From assembly GCA_011390335.1 (NCBI GenBank), contig JAABSO010000006.1:1-64000 (forward strand): a stretch of DNA of 64,000 bases. Direction: 5' to 3'. The translations under genes and the position numbers were made by a program. Under the pieces are notes generated by a model. The model saw only the letters and a list, made by a program, of their open reading frames with translations, was not told the origin of the DNA and did not search any database. This document shows positions 45,720-54,648 of this stretch, in pieces (the stretch's first letter is position 1; every line of letters starts with the position of its first letter). Source of the stretch: Desulfotignum sp. (GTDB lineage: Bacteria > Desulfobacterota > Desulfobacteria > Desulfobacterales > Desulfobacteraceae).

Positions 45720-47567
45720 ATGAAAAAACAGAATGTGACCAACGAGAGCTTACGGAATATTGCCATAATAGCCCATGTAGACCATGGCAAAACCACCCTG
45801 GTGGATGCCATGTTCCGCCAGAGCGGCATGTTCAGGGAAGGGCAGCAGGTGGATGAACGCCTCATGGACAGTATGGACTTAGAAAGGGAACGGGGTATTA
45901 CCATTGCCGCCAAAAACTGTTCCGTGGTGTGGCAGGATGTGAAGATCAATATCATTGACACCCCGGGCCATGCGGATTTCGGCGGGGAGGTGGAACGGGC
46001 TTTGTCCATGGCAGACAGCGCCATTCTTCTGGTGGATGCCTCTGAAGGACCGCTTCCCCAGACCCGGTTTGTGCTCAAAAAAACCTTTGATGCCAACCTG
46101 CCTGTCATGGTGATCATCAACAAGATCGACCGCAAGGATGCCCGGCCTGATGAAGTGCTGGACATGGTGTATGACCTGTTCATCGACCTGGAGGCCACCG
46201 AAGAGCAGCTGGACTTTACCTATTTTTATGCCATTGGCAGGGACGGTATTGTCAAAAAGGAGCTGGACGCGGATGTGCAACATCTGCATGTACTGTTTGA
46301 TACCATACTCAAGGAGATGCCGCCCCCTTCCTATGACCCGGAAGCCCCTTTTCAGATGCTGGTGTCAGATCTGGGGTATTCCGACTATCTGGGCCGCCTT
46401 GCCGTCGGCAAGGTGTTCAACGGATCTGCCGCATCCAATGAATCTTTGGTCTGCCTGGGGGAAAACAACCGCCAGATACTGCTGAAGGTGACCAAGCTCC
46501 AGTCCTACAAAGGCATGGCCCTGGTTCCTGTGGACCGGGCCAATCCCGGAGACATTGTGGTGCTGGCCGGCATTGAGGATGTCAAAATCGGCGATACCAT
46601 CTGTACCCGCCAGGCACCCGTGGCCCTGACCAGGATAACCGTGGATGAGCCCACTGTGTTCATGCAGTTTGCCATTACCAACTCTCCTTTTGCCGGCAGA
46701 GAGGGCAAATATGTGCAGTCCCGAAAAATCCGGGAACGGCTGTTCAAGGAAACCCTGATGAATGTGGCCATTGAGGTGGAAGAAAGCACCACGGATGAAA
46801 GTTTTGTGGTAAAGGGCAGAGGAGAACTCCAGTTGGCCATTCTCATTGAAACCATGCGGCGGGAGGGGTTTGAACTCTGTGTGAGCCGTCCCCGGGTTAT
46901 CTACAAGATGGAAAATGACACAAAACTGGAGCCCATCGAGCATCTGTTTGTGGATTGTGAAGAGGATTTCATGGGTGTGGTAACCGAAAAACTCTCCATC
47001 AGAAAAGGCAAGATGACCAACCTGGTCAACAATGGAAAAGGCCGGGTCCGTATTGAATTTTCCATTCCATCCCGGTCTCTTATCGGGTACCGTGATGAAT
47101 TTCTTACCGACACCCGGGGAACCGGGATCATGAATTCCTATCTGGCAGGGTATGAACCTTTCCGGGGAGAATTTCCCATCCGGTTTAACGGATCTCTTGT
47201 CTCAGACCGCCAGGGCAGTGGCGTGCCCTATGCCCTGTTCAACCTGGAACCCAGGGGGCAGCTGTTTATTGTCCCGGGCACCCCGGTGTATGAAGGCATG
47301 GTCATTGGTGAACACAACAGGGCCACCGATATCGATGTAAATCCCTGCAAGGAAAAAAAGCTCACCAATATGCGGGCGTCAGGCAAGGATGAAAACGTGG
47401 TGTGCACGCCTGTCCGGGAGATGACCCTGGAAAAGGCCATCCATTTCATTGCTGATGATGAAATGGTGGAGGTCACCCCGGTTTCCATACGGCTGCGCAA
47501 AACTGTTTTACAGGCCCAGAAACGCCATCTTATTGCCGGAAAACTCAAAAAAAAGGATAAAAAATAA
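45720..47567 (+). CDS. typA: ribosome-associated GTPase TypA/BipA
   Basis: 615 residues, standard length. G1 AHVDHGKTTLVDAM, switch I near ERERGITIAAKNC, G3 DTPGHADFGGEVER, G4 NKIDRKDARPDE, then EF-Tu-like domain II, EF-G-like domains III and V, and the TypA-specific C-terminus (YEGMVIGEHNRATDIDVNPC and KKLTNMRASGKDE). It is a translational GTPase binding the 70S A site under stress or cold and assisting 50S assembly. The ATG is preceded by GAGC. No operon partner. Confidence 0.97.
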   Translation: MKKQNVTNESLRNIAIIAHVDHGKTTLVDAMFRQSGMFREGQQVDERLMDSMDLERERGITIAAKNCSVVWQDVKINIIDTPGHADFGGEVERALSMADSAILLVDASEGPLPQTRFVLKKTFDANLPVMVIINKIDRKDARPDEVLDMVYDLFIDLEATEEQLDFTYFYAIGRDGIVKKELDADVQHLHVLFDTILKEMPPPSYDPEAPFQMLVSDLGYSDYLGRLAVGKVFNGSAASNESLVCLGENNRQILLKVTKLQSYKGMALVPVDRANPGDIVVLAGIEDVKIGDTICTRQAPVALTRITVDEPTVFMQFAITNSPFAGREGKYVQSRKIRERLFKETLMNVAIEVEESTTDESFVVKGRGELQLAILIETMRREGFELCVSRPRVIYKMENDTKLEPIEHLFVDCEEDFMGVVTEKLSIRKGKMTNLVNNGKGRVRIEFSIPSRSLIGYRDEFLTDTRGTGIMNSYLAGYEPFRGEFPIRFNGSLVSDRQGSGVPYALFNLEPRGQLFIVPGTPVYEGMVIGEHNRATDIDVNPCKEKKLTNMRASGKDENVVCTPVREMTLEKAIHFIADDEMVEVTPVSIRLRKTVLQAQKRHLIAGKLKKKDKK

Positions 47568-47658
47568 GACACCCGCCCCTTTGTTATGCCCTGGAACCGG
47601 CCCGGTATTTTTTTGCATCTCACAGTCCGGTCACCAGGTACATCAGGGGGCGGGTGTC
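47568..47658. repeat. 12-bp inverted repeat with long loop after typA
   Basis: GACACCCGCCCC (47568-47579) and GGGGCGGGTGTC (47647-47658) are perfect complements, starting at the typA stop. The 67-base loop contains a small CCGG-CCCGG palindrome followed by TTTTTTT (47608-47614), which could terminate typA. The same stretch overlaps a short minus-strand frame that ends at 47620, so part of the pairing may be incidental. Confidence 0.5.
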
Positions 47659-47736
47659 AATATCTTTGACTTTGTCTCCGATTTTTAGGCCGGCAGCCGG
47701 CCTGATCGGAAAACAGCCCGGATCAGGTATGGATTA
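47620..47736 (-). pseudogene. possible C-terminal remnant downstream of the aminotransferase
   Basis: Minus-strand frame ending at TGA 47620-47622 reads RPAAGLKIGDKVKDIDTRPL, then MYLVTG. The GLKIGD-xx-DxR pattern resembles the tail of selenium-dependent molybdenum hydroxylase accessory proteins (EF2563/YqeB type). Only about 35 codons remain, and the frame differs from that of the upstream aminotransferase. It could also be read as a frameshifted extension of the aminotransferase. Confidence 0.3.
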
Positions 47737-49063
47737 TCTTGAAATCACTGCCTTGGGGATGGTCTGCCTGGAAACGGGCAAGCCGGTCTGCCAGTTCTTT
47801 AAATCTTTCTTTTCCGGTTAAAGACACACAGGCCCGCAGTCCTTCATGGCGGTCACTGCCCGTGGTGGTCAAAGAAATGGCGCTGATGCCGTAATAGAGC
47901 AGTTCCTCCACCAGCTCCACCCCGGTGAATCCGGGATAGGCAATGGTAAAATAAAACCCGTCTGCTATGGGCTGGTCATCATCCATGTCATAGACAATGG
48001 TAAACCCGTTCTGAATGAACATCTGCTTCATGGCAAAGGCCCGGTCTCCGTATTCCTTCACATGGTCCACAAAATTGAATTCCCCGGAATTAACCGCTTT
48101 GAGCAATCCTAAAAGCCCATACTGGTTGGAATGGGAAACTCCGGAACTCAAGGCATACATGGCACCGAAAATATAGGCATACCCGAACCGGTCATTGCCG
48201 AAAAATGGTTTGAGATTGCTGCCTGTGGAATGGAACAGTTTTTCAGGAATAGCGGTCATGCCGATGCGCTGGCCTGCCAGGGAGAAGGATTTGGAACTGG
48301 AGATCAGCAAAATGTAGTTGTCGGTGAACCGGGCCACTGACGGGATGAACGGGGGTTGACCCGGCACCGAATAGTTCTGCCTGAAATCCATGCCGAAATA
48401 GGCCAGGTCTTCCATGACAATGCAGTCATATTTTGTGGCCAGATGACCGATGGTTTCCAGCTCTTTTTCGGTAAAGCAGATCCAGGCCGGGTTGTTGGGG
48501 TTGGAATACATGATGGCTGCCACATCATTTTTTTCCAGAAAACTTTCCAGTTTCGCTCCCAGCTTGTCTCCTCTGTATTCATATACGTCAAAATGGGCAT
48601 AGGGCAGTCCCAGGACCCTTGCCTGGTGCTTGTTCACTGGAAATCCCGGATCAATGAACAAAATCTTTTCCCTGCCCTTGACCCGCCGGCTGCAGCACAT
48701 CATGGCCATGTAGCATCCCTGCATGGACCCCACAGTGGGAAAGCAGGATTCCGCAGGAATGTCCACATCCACAAAATTTTTCACAAAAGCGGATATTTCT
48801 GCTTTCAGCTGGGGAATGCCGTCAAAGGGCGGGTATTTGGACCCCACCCCCTGTTTTAAGGCGGCAATTTCCGCATCCACGGCAATCTTCGGCGGGGCCA
48901 GACCCGGCACCCCCATTTCCATGCGGATGAACTGGTCGCCTGCGGCAGTTTCAATATTGTTGACGATCCGGTTCAATTCCCGGATGGAAGCCAGGCCCAC
49001 GGAGTCAAGGCCCATCTTATCAATTTCCTGTTTCACAATCTCACGGTTGATCGGGGTTTCCAT
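47723..49063 (-). CDS. class I/II PLP-dependent aminotransferase
   Basis: 446 residues, complete. Landmarks: FIRMEMGVPGLAPPKIAV, KYPPFDGIPQLKAEI, DPGFPVNKHQARVLG, MYSNPNNPAWICFTEKEL, VMEDLAYFGMDF and the PLP lysine in SSSKSFSLAGQRIGM. Class I/II aminotransferases of this type act on amino or keto acids. The substrate cannot be read. It is on the same strand as the redox operon upstream but is separated by 328 bases that contain a class-III aminotransferase remnant, so co-transcription is uncertain. Confidence 0.9.
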   Translation of the reverse strand: METPINREIVKQEIDKMGLDSVGLASIRELNRIVNNIETAAGDQFIRMEMGVPGLAPPKIAVDAEIAALKQGVGSKYPPFDGIPQLKAEISAFVKNFVDVDIPAESCFPTVGSMQGCYMAMMCCSRRVKGREKILFIDPGFPVNKHQARVLGLPYAHFDVYEYRGDKLGAKLESFLEKNDVAAIMYSNPNNPAWICFTEKELETIGHLATKYDCIVMEDLAYFGMDFRQNYSVPGQPPFIPSVARFTDNYILLISSSKSFSLAGQRIGMTAIPEKLFHSTGSNLKPFFGNDRFGYAYIFGAMYALSSGVSHSNQYGLLGLLKAVNSGEFNFVDHVKEYGDRAFAMKQMFIQNGFTIVYDMDDDQPIADGFYFTIAYPGFTGVELVEELLYYGISAISLTTTGSDRHEGLRACVSLTGKERFKELADRLARFQADHPQGSDFKIIHT

Positions 49064-49198
49064 AGCACTCTCCTGAAAAAAATCTGATTAAAAAAATAAT
49101 CAACAATCTGATCTGGAGGAGTGTATGGGCTTGGCTGTTTTTTTTCAAGTATAATTTTCTTCACTGGCATCCGGGGATGCACACCTTGATAGAAACAG

Positions 49199-49360
49199 AT
49201 GGCGAATCTTCTGGGAAATGTTCGGGCCCGGGGCGTGATCGCAGGCCGGACCAATGCCAGTCTGGAAGGGTTGAACAACACCATCTGCTTTGCCCCGGCC
49301 CTGATTATAACCAAAGCCCAGATAGATACCATTGTCCAGGCCATAGAAGCCACATTTTAA
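49199..49360 (+). pseudogene. C-terminal remnant of a class-III aminotransferase
   Basis: 54 codons, MANLLGNVRARGVIAGRTNA through LNNTICFAPALIITKAQIDT to a stop at 49358-49360. This is the C-terminal signature of class-III (omega-amino acid, taurine or beta-alanine) aminotransferases: G-V-I-A-G-R-T-x-x-S, then FAPALIIT. A stop immediately upstream in frame shows the rest is lost. It is oriented opposite to the flanking aminotransferase and DUF1989 genes. Confidence 0.7.
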
Positions 49361-49391
49361 ATGACCGCCGTCCCGGGCAGTGTGTCAGATG

Positions 49392-50252
49392 CTAGAGGCC
49401 ATGCCCCCGGGAATAGGCAGGCGGTTTTGGGGATGACCATCCGGAAAGGGTTTCAGGGTCCGGCGAAAAAACCTGGATCTCCAGGGGATAACAGGCGGCT
49501 GCATCACTGGAATGTTCCGTGCTGCAGTCCCCGCCCGGACAGGTGGACAAGGCCCCCAGCAGATCTATTTCCGCAAAAAATTCCAGAAAGTCCCCCGGCC
49601 GTACCGGGCTGGCCTTCATGAAATACTGGTGGGTATCTCTGGTAAATCCTGTGCACATGAACACATTGAGCACATCATGGACATGGGATTCTGCCTCAAG
49701 AAGGGGCAGCCCTGTTTCGGCAGCCAGGGCCCGTGTGAGGTTGGAGTGGCAGCAGTGATGGTAGTCTGTGCCGCCCAAAAGCCGTCCGGTATAAGGGTCA
49801 CACCGGGTGCCGATGACATCGTGCACCCCGCCGCCGTATGCATCAAACCCGTACCAGTCCAGGGTATCATATGTGATGGTGGCCATGGGGCGTAGATAGG
49901 GAAATCCGCTCCATAACCGGTCCCCCACCCCCAGGTGGGTGCCGTGCAGCGCCCGGGTCTTGCCGCTGTAAAATTTTTCTGCCAAGTCTTGCCGTGCCCA
50001 GAGATTCAGGTCCCCTACCTGGGGGCCTTCCACGCTGACAATCTTGAAAAAGTGACCCGCCGGCACCATGAAAGTGCGGGCATCCCTGGGAGGAACGATG
50101 ATTTTTTCGGTCATCTCAAGGGTATCTCTGGCAGCGGCAACCATGGCCATGTCCGGCTGGGGCAGGGTGTCAACAGGGTAGCAGATAACCGGCTTTACAG
50201 CCCTTCGGGCGGCTGCATCTCTTGGGGGGGTGTTTTTACCGGCTGGTTTCAT
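49392..50252 (-). CDS. DUF1989 (urea carboxylase-associated) protein
   Basis: 286 residues. DUF1989 features: IIVPPRDARTFMVPAGHFFK, GPQVGDLNLWARQDLAEKFY, DRLWSGFPYLRPMATITYDT, YHHCCHSNLTRAL, CTGFTRDTHQYFMKASP, and a Cys/His-rich region (CPGGDCSTEHS). The family often lies beside urea carboxylase or creatine, guanidine or amino-acid genes, and its activity is unproven. It overlaps the GntR gene by ATGA and ends the redox operon. A helper or metal-binding role for the oxidation of a nitrogen compound is inferred from context. Confidence 0.88.
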   Translation of the reverse strand: MKPAGKNTPPRDAAARRAVKPVICYPVDTLPQPDMAMVAAARDTLEMTEKIIVPPRDARTFMVPAGHFFKIVSVEGPQVGDLNLWARQDLAEKFYSGKTRALHGTHLGVGDRLWSGFPYLRPMATITYDTLDWYGFDAYGGGVHDVIGTRCDPYTGRLLGGTDYHHCCHSNLTRALAAETGLPLLEAESHVHDVLNVFMCTGFTRDTHQYFMKASPVRPGDFLEFFAEIDLLGALSTCPGGDCSTEHSSDAAACYPLEIQVFSPDPETLSGWSSPKPPAYSRGHGL

Positions 50253-50956
50253 GGTTGTTTTCCTGTCATTTTGTCATGGAACCGCCGGACATGGTCGGTG
50301 ATGATGGCAGATGCGGTCGCACCGTCTTTTGCCTTCATGGCGGCAATGATCTTTTCAAAATCGGTGAGATTTTCCAGAGTCCGTTTATGGTTCATGGGCA
50401 GATAATCCCGGTAATAGCGGTGGATATTTTCATGGATGCTTTTCTGGACAAACTGGAACACCGGGTTCCGGGTCATGAAACCGATATAGGTGTGCATGGC
50501 TTCATCGGTCTTTAAAAAAGTTTCCCATTCCTGATTGTCAAAACAGTGTCTGGCCTTTGCAAGCAACCGCTCCATCTCCTGAAAGTCATCAGGGGTGGCC
50601 CGTTCTGTTGCCAGCTCCACAAGACTGCCCTCGATTTTGATGCGAAACTCAGATAAATGCCCCAGGGACACCTCTCCGGAGCGGATGAGCAATGCCAGAG
50701 ATTCCATGATGGGATCTGTATCAATGCGCTTGACAATGGCACCGCCGGTGACCCCCAGCTTGATCTCGATGAGCCCTTTCTGCTCAAGTACCCGCAGGGC
50801 CTCCCTGAGGGTTCCCCGGCTGGTGTTGAACATCTCCTTGAGGTCCCGTTCCGCCGGCAGCCGGGTGCCGGGTGCCAGTTTTTTGGTCACAATGGCATCT
50901 TGTATCTGTTCCACCACATCCTGGAACACCCGGTTCTGTTTGGCGCGTTTGAACAT
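50249..50956 (-). CDS. GntR family regulator, FadR subfamily
   Basis: 235 residues. An N-terminal winged helix (about 10-75: TRLPAERDLKEMFNTSRGTL, REALRVLEQKGLIEIK) and a C-terminal FCD ligand domain with its Asp/His metal set (HLSEFRIKIEGSLVEL, MHTYIGFMTRNPVF, SIHENIHRYY). FadR-type regulators usually repress catabolic genes and respond to an acid substrate. The palindrome at 54273-54287, upstream of the operon, fits this subfamily's operator. It sits inside the operon, after the DAO gene by 17 bases. Confidence 0.93.
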   Translation of the reverse strand: MFKRAKQNRVFQDVVEQIQDAIVTKKLAPGTRLPAERDLKEMFNTSRGTLREALRVLEQKGLIEIKLGVTGGAIVKRIDTDPIMESLALLIRSGEVSLGHLSEFRIKIEGSLVELATERATPDDFQEMERLLAKARHCFDNQEWETFLKTDEAMHTYIGFMTRNPVFQFVQKSIHENIHRYYRDYLPMNHKRTLENLTDFEKIIAAMKAKDGATASAIITDHVRRFHDKMTGKQP

Positions 50957-50973
50957 AAGAAAGCCTTGTTGTT

Positions 50974-52140
50974 TTATTTAAATTGCTCCATGCCGGAAAA
51001 ATCCCTGTATGGGTTAAAATGTGTTAAAACATCCTGGTCCTCATCTGTCAACCGGGCAGTGACCATCCGGGTCAGCAATTCCCCCAGTCCCGGTCCCAGC
51101 ATGTAGCCCTGGCCGCACATGCCAACGGCATTGATGAAATTGGGATGGCCATTCACAGGACCCACAATGGGGAATCCGTCCGGGGTCATGGGGTACTGTC
51201 CCCGCCAGGTGCGTCTCACCTTGAGATTAGCAAGCTTGGGAAACAACGACACCATACGCTTGGCCACCTGGGGCAGGAACACCGAGGTGGCTTCCGAGGC
51301 CGTACCCTTGATCAGATGCTTGGGGGTCAGGCAGAAGATCACGTGGCCCTCGTTGTTCTGGTAAAAATAATAATTGGCTGAATCCTCGGTGGCAGGGTCC
51401 TGGCAGGGCCGCAGATCCACGATCATGGGCCCGAAAAACCGCTGCACCGGTTCGGAGATGGCCCCTTCGTGGCTGTCCGGCTCCACCGGCAGGTCGATGC
51501 CCACCATCTGACCGATCTGCCGAGCATAATTGCCGGCAGCATTTATCACCCGTGATGCGAAGTAGACATCCTTATTTGTGGTCACCTGGATCTCATTGCT
51601 GCTCAAGATATCAATTTGGGTAACCTTTTCTTTGAACCGGTACTGTGCCCCGTATTCCATGCTTTTAAAGCAAAACGCATTGACGGCCCGCAAGGGAGAT
51701 GCACTGCCGTCTTTGGGGGAATAGGTGCTGCCCCGCAATCCATCCATGTTGATGCCGGGCACAATCTTCTGGTATTCTTCAGCCGACAGCCAGTCTATGT
51801 CCAGGTCAAAGGATTTTTGTATTTTCATCAGATCCTTGAGTTTTTGGGCATCCTCATCTGTGTAGGCAGGAAAGCTGTACCCGTTCTGAATCCAGCTGAT
51901 ATCATCCCCGTACATCTCTTCCCAGGTGGAAAAGATCTCGATACTGCGCAGGCAGGTGGTGATTTTTCCCTTGTCTGAATGGGTGGCCCGGATTCCGCCG
52001 ATGGCTTTTTTATTCTGGCCCTGGCCCGGAGATGCCAGGGCATCGATGGTCAGAACGTTCAGTTTTTCCTTTGCCAGGGCCATGGCTGTGGGCACCCCGA
52101 CGGAACCGGCACCGATAACAATCACATCAAAATGGTTCAT
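50974..52140 (-). CDS. DAO-type FAD oxidoreductase (glycine/sarcosine/D-amino acid class)
   Basis: 388 residues. N-terminal dinucleotide fold DVIVIGAGSVGVPTAMAL, an NKKAIGGIRATHSDKGK loop typical of the DAO family, VINAAGNYARQIGQMVGID, and the C-terminal FAD loop RRTWRGQYPMTPDGFPIVGP, NAVGMCGQGYMLGPGLGELL. It oxidises the amine of an N-methyl or D-amino acid. In HcnC/OoxB/hydroxyproline systems it pairs with an HcnB-like protein, and here that gene overlaps it by 4 bases. The substrate is not determined. Confidence 0.92.
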   Translation of the reverse strand: MNHFDVIVIGAGSVGVPTAMALAKEKLNVLTIDALASPGQGQNKKAIGGIRATHSDKGKITTCLRSIEIFSTWEEMYGDDISWIQNGYSFPAYTDEDAQKLKDLMKIQKSFDLDIDWLSAEEYQKIVPGINMDGLRGSTYSPKDGSASPLRAVNAFCFKSMEYGAQYRFKEKVTQIDILSSNEIQVTTNKDVYFASRVINAAGNYARQIGQMVGIDLPVEPDSHEGAISEPVQRFFGPMIVDLRPCQDPATEDSANYYFYQNNEGHVIFCLTPKHLIKGTASEATSVFLPQVAKRMVSLFPKLANLKVRRTWRGQYPMTPDGFPIVGPVNGHPNFINAVGMCGQGYMLGPGLGELLTRMVTARLTDEDQDVLTHFNPYRDFSGMEQFK

Positions 52141-54212
52141 GATTCACCTCCATTGGCAAATTTTCCCAGGGGAACTTCAATAAACAAAGGCCTGCGGACA
52201 TTTTTCACAATATCTTCGGCAGCGATCTGCTCGGCTCTGAATATCTGCATCATCAGGTTTTCACAGGTCTTGTACCCGCAGGGCCCCATGCCGGCCCGGG
52301 TCAGGGCCTTGATCTGGTTCATGTCAGTGATCCCTTTTTTCACAAGGTCCCGGATCTCCCCGGCAGTCACCCGTTCACACAGGCAGACCACCTCTTCGTC
52401 CCTGATATGGTCCAGGGGGATTTTTTCGGTCAGTTTGTCATACACGGCCTGGTCCTGGATGGTGAACCCCACCACTTTTTTGGCAATGGCTTTGGGCACC
52501 TTGACCCGGACGATCAGGGTCCTGTCACTGTCTTTGGTGGCTTTGGCCCCCAATACCGTGAACTGCCCCAAAGGGTTGCCGTCCACATCCACGCACTGGA
52601 TGGTATCTTTCTTGGCCACGGGCACGTTTCCCACCTCATAGGGCAGAAACACCGTGGGATAATCCTTGTCTTTGCGAAAATCCACCAAAGTGATGGACAA
52701 CCCCGGACAGATGGTCAGGCATTTCATGCACCCTTTGCATTCGCCGTCAAACACAGGCATCCCCTTGATGGGGTCCCCTTTCATGGTGATGCAGTGTTCC
52801 GGGCACACCGTGCTGCACGGGTTGCACGGGATCTCCTGTTTGCAGTGCATGATGGGAAACACCCCGTCCTCATTGGACGGGGGTACCAGTTCCTGCACCG
52901 GGCCAGGATGGGATTTGAGGATGTCGGCTTTTTGGAACCAGTCATCCGGAATTGGGGGCACTTCCGGCTTGAAGTGCTGCACAATGTTGAGTCCGGTGAT
53001 CTTGCCGTTGAACATGGCCGAAGAGGCTTCAGCAATTTCTGCGGCATCCCCTGCGCTGAACACCCGGATGCCTGCTGTCTGTGCTTCCTGGGCAAATTCT
53101 CCCACCGGTTCCAGGCCCACGGCAATCAGGATGGTGTCACAGGCAAAGGTCTTGTTTGTGCCGGCAATGGGGGTGAAGGTGTCATCGATCTGTGCGATGG
53201 TCACCGATTCCACTGATTGGGTGCCGTTGGCGGACATGATGGAATGGGAGGTGTAGATGGGGACCCCGAAGCGCTTGAGCTTGTCTTCATGGACCCGGTA
53301 TCCCCCGCATAGGGGCAGGGCTTCGGCCAGCCCCACCACCTGGATGCCGGCCTGGAGGGCGTGATATCCCGCAATGATTCCCACATTGCCCCCGCCGATG
53401 ATGAACAGCCGTTCCGTGGGTTTGATCAGGTCCCGGTTCACAAGGGTCTGAAAAGCCCCGGCACCGTATACCCCGGACAGGGAGTTGCCCTTGAACCGCA
53501 GAAATTTTTCCCTGGCACCTGCGGCATTGAGGATCACCTTGGGGGTGACGATTTTATACACTCCGTCCTTGAGAATGCCCACCTTTTTGTCATCAAACAC
53601 ATACAGGGCGGTGCTGTTTTTCCACACCGCAATATGGGCGGCAGCTTCCACTTTGTCAGCCAGCATTTTCCCGATGTCCATGCCCCGCATGCCGGCATAA
53701 GAATCTTCCACGGATCCGAAGAACTTGTGGGTCTGCAGGACCAGCTTGCCCCCGAGCGCATCCTTGTCATCCACCATGATGGCGTTCACCCCGTGTTCCT
53801 CCAGCTGCAGGGCTGCGGACAGTCCGGCCGGGCCCCCGCCGATGATGAGCACGTCCGTGGTCAGGTGTTCAATATCCGAGATAGGGGGGATATCATCCAC
53901 ATCCGGCAGCCTTGGCAGGCCTTCCACACTTTCCACGATCATGTTTTCGGTCACCCGTGTCATGCAGGCCTTGACCGGAATACCGTTGGCAATCACCGTG
54001 CACTGGGCGCACTGGCCGTTGGCGCAGAAAATACCCTGGGCTGACCCATCTTTGTGGTGAAGGCCGAAAATCTTGATGTCATTGGCAAACAGGGCTGATG
54101 AGATCATCTCATTTTTTCGGGCGGACAGTTTTGTTTTATTCCAGTAGAACGGCACTTCCTTGATCTCAGGCACTGCCAATACCGGGTGTTTTTCTATTCT
54201 GTTACGGGTCAT
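52137..54212 (-). CDS. HcnB-like flavoprotein with fused iron-sulfur domains
   Basis: 691 residues. N-terminal [2Fe-2S] Fer2_4 (about 20-95, IFCANGQCAQC then KACM), an FAD/NAD(P) disulfide-reductase-like fold (about 115-410: TDVLIIGGGPAGLSAALQLE, GAGAFQTLV, IIGGGNVGIIAGYHALQAG), two [4Fe-4S] motifs (CNPCSTVCPEHC and CKGCMKCLTICP), and a C-terminal BFD-type [2Fe-2S] domain (VVCLCERVTAGEI, GPCGYKTC). HcnB/OoxA/sarcosine oxidase alpha relatives have the first, second and last parts. The extra ferredoxin part suggests electrons pass to a low-potential carrier. First gene of the operon. Confidence 0.9.
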   Translation of the reverse strand: MTRNRIEKHPVLAVPEIKEVPFYWNKTKLSARKNEMISSALFANDIKIFGLHHKDGSAQGIFCANGQCAQCTVIANGIPVKACMTRVTENMIVESVEGLPRLPDVDDIPPISDIEHLTTDVLIIGGGPAGLSAALQLEEHGVNAIMVDDKDALGGKLVLQTHKFFGSVEDSYAGMRGMDIGKMLADKVEAAAHIAVWKNSTALYVFDDKKVGILKDGVYKIVTPKVILNAAGAREKFLRFKGNSLSGVYGAGAFQTLVNRDLIKPTERLFIIGGGNVGIIAGYHALQAGIQVVGLAEALPLCGGYRVHEDKLKRFGVPIYTSHSIMSANGTQSVESVTIAQIDDTFTPIAGTNKTFACDTILIAVGLEPVGEFAQEAQTAGIRVFSAGDAAEIAEASSAMFNGKITGLNIVQHFKPEVPPIPDDWFQKADILKSHPGPVQELVPPSNEDGVFPIMHCKQEIPCNPCSTVCPEHCITMKGDPIKGMPVFDGECKGCMKCLTICPGLSITLVDFRKDKDYPTVFLPYEVGNVPVAKKDTIQCVDVDGNPLGQFTVLGAKATKDSDRTLIVRVKVPKAIAKKVVGFTIQDQAVYDKLTEKIPLDHIRDEEVVCLCERVTAGEIRDLVKKGITDMNQIKALTRAGMGPCGYKTCENLMMQIFRAEQIAAEDIVKNVRRPLFIEVPLGKFANGGES

Positions 54213-54272
54213 ATACCCTCCTGAATGATAAAATTATACAGGAATAAATCATTGGTCAAAATCATATTTTTT

Positions 54273-54287
54273 AATGGTTAAACCATT
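54273..54287. promoter_or_regulatory. candidate GntR operator upstream of the HcnB-like operon
   Basis: AATGGTT-A-AACCATT is a perfect 7-1-7 palindrome containing TGGTTAAACCA, the TGGT-N3-ACCA pattern favoured by FadR-type GntR regulators. It lies about 60 bases upstream of the operon's first ATG, beside an AT-rich promoter-like stretch. The regulator is encoded in the same operon, so autoregulation is the simplest reading. Confidence 0.65.
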
Positions 54288-54648
54288 TGATTGGCTTTGT
54301 CAATCCTTTAAAAGGGGGTTTCCCAAGAAAAAATGCATCAAGATACCGGACAGGGCTACCGCCAAAGCCGGACTTCCAGCACTGCAGTCGGGTGTCAGTC
54401 GTCAAAATGTTTATAGATTCAGAAAAGCCGAAATTTTTTGTATGTGGATGTCTTGTTGATACCGTTATTATCATTGAGTTTTGGAGATTTCCATGATAGT
54501 TGCAATTATGCAGCGGGTTTACTTGAGTTTTGGGAAAATTTATCTTACCACAGGGTAGGCTTTGGGTGACTCAAATGCAGTATTCCCAGCCAGAAATATC
54601 AGGAACATCAAAAAATTGCATGCTTCGGACATTTAAAAAGGGCTTTAT
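54288..54648. other. intergenic region, no supported gene
   Basis: About 360 bases between the operator and the PAS kinase. Short frames (for example 54287-54496) have no ribosome-binding site and no recognisable motif. The region must contain the kinase promoter, but I see no strong -35/-10 pair. Confidence 0.4.
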
